Virus record (IMG/VR): IMGVR_UViG_3300033144_003624
Location: 1 to 22,191 of that record
Length of the DNA stretch: 22,191 nt
Source: a virus
Strand: one strand, 5' to 3'
In this document: in pieces, positions 8,149 to 15,338 of the stretch
How positions within the stretch are numbered: the first letter of the stretch is position 1
Layout of the letters: every line of letters begins with the position of its first letter
Notes under the pieces: model-generated
The model's database searches: none
Told to the model about the DNA's origin: nothing
What the model saw: only the letters and a program-made list of their open reading frames with translations
Position numbers and translations under genes: made by a program

Positions 8149-8600
8149 ATATTACACCATCACCAATAAAAGAAGTTTTATTAAATGAAACAGGTTTATT
8201 AAATCAAGTTTGGATCCAATTCTTTTCAAGTATTGGTACAGGTTTAAAGGGTGAGTGGTCGAAAAGTGAATACAAGATAGAAATAAACAATACACCTACA
8301 GATTTGATACCAGATAGGACGGTATTAGCTCAAAAAGGTAGTACAATAGCTTTAAGCATCCATTTTAATGGCTCAACAACGTTTAACAATGCTAATTTTA
8401 ATATAAAGGGTTCAAACAATAAAGATTTGAATTTTGAGGATAGTTATTTGAATATTTATCAAGATGGCGGGACTTTATTGGGTGGCGCCTTTGTTAGTGG
8501 TAACACTATTTCAATTCCTAACGTTTCAAGTGTAGGACATTGTAATATATCTGGAACTTTAATTTTAAAAGAAACAAAAAATAATATAGGTGGTAACTAA
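8145..8600 (+). CDS. Small tail protein in the tail-needle position, unknown fold
   Basis: This 151-residue protein begins within the gp10-type stop (ATGA overlap), so it is probably translationally coupled. The N-terminal ~40 residues include NQVWIQFFSSIGTGLKGEW; a WxQFF segment of this sort recurs at the start of small tail proteins in diverse podoviruses, from memory. The rest is Asn/Ser/Gly-rich and probably beta (about residues 55-145), without P22 gp26's long trimeric coiled coil. In P22 the gene after gp10 is the needle gp26, which plugs the tail; equivalence here is positional inference. It could also be a small hub or spike-binding protein. Its stop overlaps the next start as TAATG. 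Confidence 0.7.
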   Translation: MNITPSPIKEVLLNETGLLNQVWIQFFSSIGTGLKGEWSKSEYKIEINNTPTDLIPDRTVLAQKGSTIALSIHFNGSTTFNNANFNIKGSNNKDLNFEDSYLNIYQDGGTLLGGAFVSGNTISIPNVSSVGHCNISGTLILKETKNNIGGN

Positions 8601-9451
8601 TGGATCCGGCAACTATGGCGCTTGTTTCTTCTGGTGTTGGTTTGGTTGGTGGATACTTCCAGAGCCAAGCTCAAGCAGATGCAGCAAGAGCTCAAGCAGC
8701 TCAACAAAGGGAAGCTTTAGCAGCAGCTCAAAAAGCAGCCGATGAGGGTTATGTTGATATTTCTCAACTTTACAATCCTTATGTTATGGCAGGAAATAAA
8801 GCGTTTCAAGAATATGGAGAAAGAGACTTTTCTTATGCTCCTGAACAATTCCAATATGATCAAACTTTAGGCGATTTTTTAGACCCTTCTATGCAGTTTC
8901 AAATAGATCAAGCTATGCAAGCGATTCAAGGAAGTGCGGCGGCTGGTGGTTCCCTTGGTTCTGGGGCGACTTTAAAAGCTATGCAAGACAGAGGACAACA
9001 AATTGCTTCTACTGGTTATGGTCAAGCACAAGACCGAATGATGCAAGATAAGAATTTTGCTTATAATCAATTTTTAAATAATGCAAATGCAAAACGCCAA
9101 CAACTTGCAGCTCAAGAAAATCAATTACTAAACATTGCGAATACAGGTTTCCAAGGAACACAACAGCAAGCGGGAAGCCGTGCTAAATTGGCGGGTTCTA
9201 CTGCTGATTTTGCACAGCAAGCGGGAAACATTGCGGCACCTGGATATATTAGTAATATGAGAAATGCGGCAATGATTGGGCAGATGACAGACCCGCAAAT
9301 GCTTGGTGCTTTAGGTGGTAGCTTTTCCTCTATGGGTGGAAACCCTCAAGGTATGGCGCCAGTAAATGCAACGGCACCTGGTGGAAATCTTGGGGGCGGT
9401 CAACCTATGGCGGCAGCTCCTAATTATTATCAAAGGGAAGGGTTAGCATAA
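8600..9451 (+). CDS. DNA transfer/ejection protein (P22 gp7 / APSE P32-like)
   Basis: The 283-residue protein has the composition and landmarks of podovirus DNA-transfer proteins, injected ahead of DNA to form a conduit through the envelope. A short Gly-rich hydrophobic N-terminus (ALVSSGVGLVGGYF, residues 7-20) is followed by an Ala/Gln helix (about 21-48), then QLYNPYVMAGNKAFQEYGE and a Gly/Ala stretch SAAAGGSLGSGATLKAMQDR leading into another Gln/Ala-rich helical region. The tail end is Gly/Pro/Ala-rich and disordered. P22 gp7 is processed at its N-terminus; I see no certain cleavage site here. One-base TAATG overlaps join it to both neighbours. Confidence 0.83.
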   Translation: MDPATMALVSSGVGLVGGYFQSQAQADAARAQAAQQREALAAAQKAADEGYVDISQLYNPYVMAGNKAFQEYGERDFSYAPEQFQYDQTLGDFLDPSMQFQIDQAMQAIQGSAAAGGSLGSGATLKAMQDRGQQIASTGYGQAQDRMMQDKNFAYNQFLNNANAKRQQLAAQENQLLNIANTGFQGTQQQAGSRAKLAGSTADFAQQAGNIAAPGYISNMRNAAMIGQMTDPQMLGALGGSFSSMGGNPQGMAPVNATAPGGNLGGGQPMAAAPNYYQREGLA

Positions 9452-10554
9452 TGCCTATTGATTACAGATTAGCTTTTGAAGCTTTAGAAGGCATGGGCAA
9501 GCCTATCGGTCAAGATGTTGTTGCGGGCGTGGATGCTTTTAATAGAATTCAAGATAGACAGCGACAAAATGAGCAATTTGAAAAAATGCAAAGTTTAGGC
9601 CAGTTTGTAGGTCAAGAGTTTACAGGTGGTCAACCAGATTACCAAGCTATTACAGGAAGAGTTGCGGAAGTTGACCCGATGCAGGCTATCGCTATTGATC
9701 AACAAAGAAGGGCGATGGCTGATAAATTTAAGCTTGCTCAACTTAAGAATCGCCCAGATATTGCGCCAAGTGTTTTACAAAGTGGTGCAGCAGCTAAGTT
9801 AAAGTCAAGGCAACTTTTAAATACAATAGCTAATTCTGATGATCAAGCTATGGTGGATCAAGCTAAGCAAGAGTATGAACAATTATTTCAAAATTATTCT
9901 ACCACAACTCAACCACAATTATTAGGCCTTAAGGATTCTAGTAATAAGTTAGAGCAGTTAGAAATAAAGCCTTTGGATGATGCGTTGATGTCTCTAAAAG
10001 AAAGAAAGATGGAATTAAGTAGTGGGCAGGCAGACTTAAATGAAAAATTAAGAGCAGGGGCTATAAAAGATTCTCAATTTATAACTAAATCAATAAGCGA
10101 CTATGATGATTTAGCTAGTAGAGACGGTATGTCTTTGAATCAAACGTCAAACATAGCAACAACTTTGGAGACTGCTAAAAGATTAGCTGATCAAGGTAGT
10201 GTAGCTGGAATGCACGCTTTGAATATTTTGACAAATAAAACCTTAGACCCTAATAGTGCGGTTCTATTATCAGAAGCAGAAGCTTTTGACGAACAAGATT
10301 TAGCCTCTATTCTTAAAAGACTTGGCGCTTCTCTTGTTGGTATTGATCCTAAAACTTTTAATGTCCCTAATGTCTATAAGCTTGCTAAGGAAAATATTTC
10401 TGCACGATCTGCGAATGCTAAAAAATTGGCTGAGGGTAAAATGGAAAGGATTAATAAAGAACTTAAACATATGAAAAGTCCGAGGCAAATAAAAATAGAA
10501 GATATGAGTCCGTTCGCTGGTACTGAAAAAAGAGTTTCATACGAGGATTTATGA
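9451..10554 (+). CDS. Probable second ejection protein (P22 gp20 position)
   Basis: This 367-residue protein begins on the last base of the previous stop (TAATG) and is mostly predicted helix, rich in Gln, Ala, Lys and Asp. Early residues MPIDYRLAFEALEGMGKPIG are followed by RIQDRQRQNEQFEKMQSLG and later SLKERKMELSSGQADLNEKL. No catalytic motif, signal peptide or clear membrane segment is visible. Its place between a gp7-type and a long Gly-rich protein matches P22 gp20, one of three ejected proteins. Similar Q/A-rich helical proteins are found in this slot in many podoviruses. Identification is by context and composition, not by motif. Its stop lies inside the start of the small lipoprotein gene (ATGA). 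Confidence 0.75.
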   Translation: MPIDYRLAFEALEGMGKPIGQDVVAGVDAFNRIQDRQRQNEQFEKMQSLGQFVGQEFTGGQPDYQAITGRVAEVDPMQAIAIDQQRRAMADKFKLAQLKNRPDIAPSVLQSGAAAKLKSRQLLNTIANSDDQAMVDQAKQEYEQLFQNYSTTTQPQLLGLKDSSNKLEQLEIKPLDDALMSLKERKMELSSGQADLNEKLRAGAIKDSQFITKSISDYDDLASRDGMSLNQTSNIATTLETAKRLADQGSVAGMHALNILTNKTLDPNSAVLLSEAEAFDEQDLASILKRLGASLVGIDPKTFNVPNVYKLAKENISARSANAKKLAEGKMERINKELKHMKSPRQIKIEDMSPFAGTEKRVSYEDL

Positions 10555-10685
10555 GATATTTGATTTTAATTTTATTGCTAACAGGTTGTAATTTAGAGCT
10601 TAAATACTGTAGTTCTCACACAGATTGCACAGAAGTTTTTGATATTGGAAGTAAGGGCGAGCGTCCTTCTTGGGATGAATTGTAA
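10551..10685 (+). CDS. 44-residue lipoprotein embedded in the ejection gene block
   Basis: The frame opens with ATG 10551, overlapping the previous stop as ATGA, and closes with TAA 10683-10685 directly before the next ATG, so it fills this gap exactly. The protein begins MRYLILILLLTGCNLELK: one positive charge, a hydrophobic stretch and the lipobox LTGC with Cys13 as the lipidated residue. The mature peptide of 32 residues has two further cysteines (Cys20, Cys26; CSSHTDC) that could form a disulfide, and ends PSWDEL. Asn follows the lipid Cys, which in enteric bacteria favours outer-membrane sorting. Candidate roles are superinfection exclusion (as for T5 Llp or phage Cor proteins), an outer-membrane spanin-like part, or an aid to ejection; none is shown by sequence. 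Confidence 0.75.
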   Translation: MRYLILILLLTGCNLELKYCSSHTDCTEVFDIGSKGERPSWDEL

Positions 10686-12794
10686 ATGGATGAGAAGATA
10701 AAAGAGCTCTATGAAAAAAAATTAATCACAGTAGAGCAGGCAAGAGAATTAAAATATGCTTCCCCAGAGGAAAGAGAAGTAATTGTTCGTAGATTTTTTG
10801 ATAATCAAGAGGTTGATGATGATGTTGTAAAGCAATTAAAATCTTCCTTTACTGATTCTTTAGATTTAGATGTTGCGCCAGGTGCTCAAGATGTATTAAC
10901 AACTCCTGAGATGGCACCAGAGCAAGCCAACATAGAGCCTTTGTTTTTAGCTCAAGAGTTGTCTAAAGAAACAGGAATGCCTTTAGAACAAGCTCAGCAA
11001 GAAGTTGCACAATTTCCCAGAAGAACAATGTCATTTCTTGGTGGTGAAGAATCTCACATACTGCCAACTATCGGGGATATTGGCAGTGCTCCAGGTCGCT
11101 TATTGAGCGGTGCTTTACTTGGTGATGAACCAGTTATAGAATCTATGGGTAGAGTTGACCCGACTCCATTTACACAAAGTGGAGAGGAAAGAGGGTTTTT
11201 TCCAATGCTTGCAGAGAGTGTTTTGAGAGACCCTACTTTACCAACAACTCCTTTAACTGGTGGGGCTGGTTTAAAAATAGCTTCTAAGATTCCAGCTTTA
11301 ATGACTGGAACAAGAGGAGCCAATATTGGGCGTGCTGCTGTGGGTGGGGGCTTGGCTTCTTTGGGTGAAACTTTTTTAGAGCAGCAAACAAGACCTTCTC
11401 AACTTCCTCAGTTAGAGTTAGGTGATTACGCTACTATAGGCGCCCTTGGGGGCGGTCTTGGTGGTTTAGCTGGTGGGTTAACTAAGCCTAGAGTTGCTCC
11501 TACTGCAACACCTAGGCAGCAGCAAAGAGAATTTTTAAAAGAAACAAAAGGTATTGAAGAGGCTGGAAAACTTAAAGGCGTTGATGTTGAAAATATTAAC
11601 CCACTTTATAGACAAGATTTCTTTTCAGAGCTTACGAACCTAGATGTCCCTTATAAAGAATACGCTAAAGTTGCTAAGCAAAAAATGAGCCCTGGTTTAG
11701 AGCCTGGTGCGCCTCGTGCAAAATCTTCTTTAGAGTTTGCGGTTGATAAGGTTGCAGCCCCAGCATTTGAAAAATACAAGGCGGAAACTGCTAAAGTTGG
11801 TGAGAAGATTGGTGAGGTTAGAGAGAAGCTTTTACCAGAGGTTCAACCGATTTCTAAGGATGAGTTTGTCCAGAGAGTTAGCGAAGCCATGGGGGATGAG
11901 GTTGTTCGTTTAGAGCGTGAGGTGATAGATGGGCAAGAATTTATCCGACCAATAAATAAAATTAACGGGAAAGTTTTGCCTCTTGATTCTGACACTAAAA
12001 AAATCGTTGATGCTTTAGGTAAGCTTGATGAAAGTGTTGACGGTGGAGATCTTCGCTTTTTCCAAAATAAAATAAATAAATTAATTCCAGTTGATCCAGT
12101 TAGCTCCCAAAGAATTATAAGCCCAGAAACTAGAAGTCTTATAGGTATCGAGAAGATGTCTAGGGACGCAATTGATGAAGGTATTGAGGGTGTTGCTGGA
12201 AAAGATGTTGCTCAATATTTTAGAACATTGCGCTCTAAATATGGGCCGATGCGTTCAAATGTTGAAGAACTTGGTAGGCAATTAGGAAAGACTATAAATT
12301 TCACTCCTAATGATGCTATCAAAGAAACTACACAAAAAGGCTTTAAAAAAGGTGAAGGTGCAATAGCTCGCATACTTCAAAGTAAACAGTCTCAGGGTGC
12401 TAAATTCCTTTGGGATGATGTTAAAAATGTTACTGGTTATAATGTTCCTAAAGCTGCTGCTTATGCTTTACAGGCTGGTGAAGAGGCTGGAGACGCAACA
12501 ACACGCTCCCTTTTAGATCAAATGGGGCAAATTCAAAAACAACTTCCTAAAGATATGCAAGGAAGATCAATGTTTGAGGCTGGTGCTGGGCTTGGTAAAA
12601 AAGCTTTACAAGTTGGTAAGGAGATAGTTAGGCCTTCTCAGGGTAGGGGTGTTTTGGCTGCTGCTCAATCTGCTGCGCCAACTATGCAAGCTCCCCAAAG
12701 TTTTGTTTCTCTAGGAGATTTTTTAGGTCGTGGATTAATAGACCAGCCTTTAGCAGAAGAAGTTATATTTCCTTATATCGACGAAGAGAGATAA
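10686..12794 (+). CDS. Large probable ejection protein (P22 gp16 position)
   Basis: The 702-residue protein is the last of the ejection set and the longest, as gp16 (609 residues) is in P22, where it helps DNA cross the inner membrane. Visible parts are a charged helical N-terminus (MDEKIKELYEKKLITVEQA) and an acidic/Gln-rich section to about residue 110. A Gly/Ala-rich weakly hydrophobic region follows (about 185-270) with GRAAVGGGLASLGE and GALGGGLGGLAGGL, which could insert into membrane. A long mixed helical region (about 330-640) and an Ala/Pro-rich end complete it. I see no lytic transglycosylase or peptidase motif. Family membership rests on position and composition. The next ATG follows the stop directly. 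Confidence 0.75.
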   Translation: MDEKIKELYEKKLITVEQARELKYASPEEREVIVRRFFDNQEVDDDVVKQLKSSFTDSLDLDVAPGAQDVLTTPEMAPEQANIEPLFLAQELSKETGMPLEQAQQEVAQFPRRTMSFLGGEESHILPTIGDIGSAPGRLLSGALLGDEPVIESMGRVDPTPFTQSGEERGFFPMLAESVLRDPTLPTTPLTGGAGLKIASKIPALMTGTRGANIGRAAVGGGLASLGETFLEQQTRPSQLPQLELGDYATIGALGGGLGGLAGGLTKPRVAPTATPRQQQREFLKETKGIEEAGKLKGVDVENINPLYRQDFFSELTNLDVPYKEYAKVAKQKMSPGLEPGAPRAKSSLEFAVDKVAAPAFEKYKAETAKVGEKIGEVREKLLPEVQPISKDEFVQRVSEAMGDEVVRLEREVIDGQEFIRPINKINGKVLPLDSDTKKIVDALGKLDESVDGGDLRFFQNKINKLIPVDPVSSQRIISPETRSLIGIEKMSRDAIDEGIEGVAGKDVAQYFRTLRSKYGPMRSNVEELGRQLGKTINFTPNDAIKETTQKGFKKGEGAIARILQSKQSQGAKFLWDDVKNVTGYNVPKAAAYALQAGEEAGDATTRSLLDQMGQIQKQLPKDMQGRSMFEAGAGLGKKALQVGKEIVRPSQGRGVLAAAQSAAPTMQAPQSFVSLGDFLGRGLIDQPLAEEVIFPYIDEER

Positions 12795-15326
12795 ATGAAG
12801 CTAATTAATTTCACAGCACCACGCCCTCAATTTTCAGATGTTAATGGTGATCCTCTCGCATTGGGAAGGGTCACTTTTTACGAGGCTGGAACAACTACCT
12901 TAAAAACTGTTTACTCTGATGCTGATAAGACGGCTACAGCTCCTAATCCTCATGAGTTAGATGCGGGTGGTTTTGTTCAGGATGGGGGTGTTTGGCTTGA
13001 TGATGGCCGATATAAAATTTTAGTAGAAAAATCTGATGGCGCTGGTGGATGGATTGAAGAATATACAATTGATGATGTGCCAGGTACTCCTGGCGTACCA
13101 AGTGAATTAACTGGTGCAATTATTGGAACTATTGCGGATTTAAGATTATTAGATCCTGGTGCTTTTGGTGCTGTTTTTATTACTGGTTACTATGAGGTAG
13201 GAGATCGTGGGGAAGGTTGGTTTGTTTGGGATGAGAACTCAAATGCTGTTGACAACGGCGGGACGGTTATTTCTCCAAATGGAGCGCCTTCTTTTGGTCG
13301 TTGGAAAAGATTAATTCAACAGACTAAAATAATACCTCAAATATTTGGAGCCATGACAGAAACGGCTTTTGGCGTTTCCTCAAATATGCAATCTTTGGTT
13401 GATTGGTGTAATGAATCTGGTAATGAAGAATACACAAAGTTGCGTTTAGACCCTGGAAGCTATTTTGTAGATGGTAGTGTTGGGATTGATGGACAAATTG
13501 ATTTAGAGGTCGCAGATGGTGTTGTTTTTGATAATCACCCCGCAACAAGTGGAACAGTTAGTATTACCTGTAAGAGTGCTATAATTGAAACTAAAACAAG
13601 TTCAATTGTTGGTGATGATATTACTTTAATTTTTAATCCTACTGACATGACTATTAGGGTTAATAATGCTTGGTTTGGCAGTTCTGATTTTGCTTTATTG
13701 GATCATATTTTAAGCACTTCGGGCCTTAATAGGGACTGGGATGTTTATACTACTTTAGAAATTGAAAATGGAGCGGTTGGGGTTTTAAATTTTCCTGACC
13801 TTTATTTTTTCAACAATGCAGTGTTTAATATTATAAGTACTTCAGCTTTAGTTAATATCAATACTATAATTTCTTTGGCTAGAAATACTTTTATTTTTCC
13901 AAATCAATTCTCAAATGTTCGAATAGCTAAAGGGGAAATTTTTGCCTCTTGGTTTAATTTTTCGGATTCTTTTAAGTTTGAGGATATGTTAGAGTGTATT
14001 ACTGATGCAAATACACGTTTTAGGAATTTAAAGTGGGATAGTGATGTAGTTATGAGTGGGGGGAACACTACTAATTACAAAGTTAATCATGATTTTACCT
14101 ATGGTGGTAGTGTTTCGTGTTCCTCTGGTACTATTAGGTTTCAATCCATTACCGCTGGAAAAATCAAAATTTTTGATGAGAATGCTACAGGCTTTTATGA
14201 GGTGATTAGTGGAACTATTAAACCTGAATGGTTTGGGGCTATGGGTTACGACTTTGCACAAGCCTCTCAAAACGTTATATCTTTTAATAAAATGTTTGCA
14301 AACTGGGTTAGTTCTTCTTTAGCTTATATAGATGGTGATGGTGTTTTATATTCTTTTAATTCTCAAATAACTTACGCTGGACCTTTTACAACTTTAAGAA
14401 TGCGAAATATCCAGTTTTTGGAAAATACTTTAGTTGCTGGAACATTTTTTTCTATAGATGGAGCTTTTAATTTTGAAAACATAAGTTTTGAAACCAATGC
14501 AACAAATATCATAGATACAAACGCAGCGGGTGATTATAATCAAAGTTTTATAAATTGTAAATTTGTTGGTGGTGGAGCTCTTAATAGAAGTGTAGATGTT
14601 AAAGGGCCTTCTACTCATAAGAAAATGGTTACTTTTTCTAATTGTCGTTTTGAAAACGCTGCTTTAAATTGTAGAAACGCAACTGTTTTAGGTTGTTATT
14701 TTCTTTATTCAAATATTGTTTACCAAAGAGATTCTATTTTTGATTCAACTTTTTTTGTTTGTAAGAACAATACTTTTCAAAGTAAAGATTTAAAGCTTGC
14801 TACAATAGAAATAGATTGTTTAATTCCTAACTCAAAAATTATGGGTCTTGTTGTTACTGGGAATATTTGGATTGATTTAATTGGCGAAATTACTGCAAGT
14901 TATAAGGCTATAGATACCACGAATGCAGATATAAACGGTCATAATGCGGACGTTTACGACAACACTAATGCTACTCCTTCAAGGTTTTCAAAGATTCCAA
15001 CGACAAGGCCTAAAGGGGTTAGGGAGTTTGTAGGAGCTGCTAGCCCTTTTAATATTACTCTTAACACAAACCCAGGTCTTCCGGATGAGGTATTTTTACC
15101 ATTAGGAACGGCTCCAATTGCTGGCTATGTTTGTGGTGCTGGTCAATGGCAAGGAGCTACAACAGGTTTATTAGATGTTTCTTTTAATAATGATAACTCT
15201 AATGGAGCAGTGGCTTTTCCAAACGTAAAATGTGAATTTGGTGGCTCTGGCCTTGGTAATGATATTGTAGTTACTTATGAGTTTATAAATTCAACAAATG
15301 AAAAATTGGTTAATATAGTACAATAA
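12795..15326 (+). CDS. Tailspike / receptor-binding protein with beta-helix body
   Basis: This 843-residue protein probably binds, and may cleave, surface polysaccharide. Residues ~9-95 form a phage adaptor domain of the kind PQFSDVNGDPLALGRVTFYEAGTTT ... NPHELDAGG (shown in part), also found in the next gene. A linker with GWFVWDENSNAVDNGGTVI and GRWKRL leads to IIPQIFGA (179-186), the usual entry to a pectate-lyase-like beta-helix. A second full entry motif IKPEWFGA lies at 475-482 and a weaker one (GEIFASWFN) at 380-388, so the body looks modular. After about residue 740 a beta-rich C-terminal domain follows. I cannot point to catalytic acids, so enzyme activity is not shown. The start follows the previous stop without a gap. 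Confidence 0.86.
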   Translation: MKLINFTAPRPQFSDVNGDPLALGRVTFYEAGTTTLKTVYSDADKTATAPNPHELDAGGFVQDGGVWLDDGRYKILVEKSDGAGGWIEEYTIDDVPGTPGVPSELTGAIIGTIADLRLLDPGAFGAVFITGYYEVGDRGEGWFVWDENSNAVDNGGTVISPNGAPSFGRWKRLIQQTKIIPQIFGAMTETAFGVSSNMQSLVDWCNESGNEEYTKLRLDPGSYFVDGSVGIDGQIDLEVADGVVFDNHPATSGTVSITCKSAIIETKTSSIVGDDITLIFNPTDMTIRVNNAWFGSSDFALLDHILSTSGLNRDWDVYTTLEIENGAVGVLNFPDLYFFNNAVFNIISTSALVNINTIISLARNTFIFPNQFSNVRIAKGEIFASWFNFSDSFKFEDMLECITDANTRFRNLKWDSDVVMSGGNTTNYKVNHDFTYGGSVSCSSGTIRFQSITAGKIKIFDENATGFYEVISGTIKPEWFGAMGYDFAQASQNVISFNKMFANWVSSSLAYIDGDGVLYSFNSQITYAGPFTTLRMRNIQFLENTLVAGTFFSIDGAFNFENISFETNATNIIDTNAAGDYNQSFINCKFVGGGALNRSVDVKGPSTHKKMVTFSNCRFENAALNCRNATVLGCYFLYSNIVYQRDSIFDSTFFVCKNNTFQSKDLKLATIEIDCLIPNSKIMGLVVTGNIWIDLIGEITASYKAIDTTNADINGHNADVYDNTNATPSRFSKIPTTRPKGVREFVGAASPFNITLNTNPGLPDEVFLPLGTAPIAGYVCGAGQWQGATTGLLDVSFNNDNSNGAVAFPNVKCEFGGSGLGNDIVVTYEFINSTNEKLVNIVQ

Positions 15327-15338
15327 GGATTTATTTAA

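Noticed and set aside
10686-12794. Lytic transglycosylase or peptidase domain in the large ejection protein
   Set aside because: No catalytic motif of either kind could be found by eye; the call is kept to position and composition.
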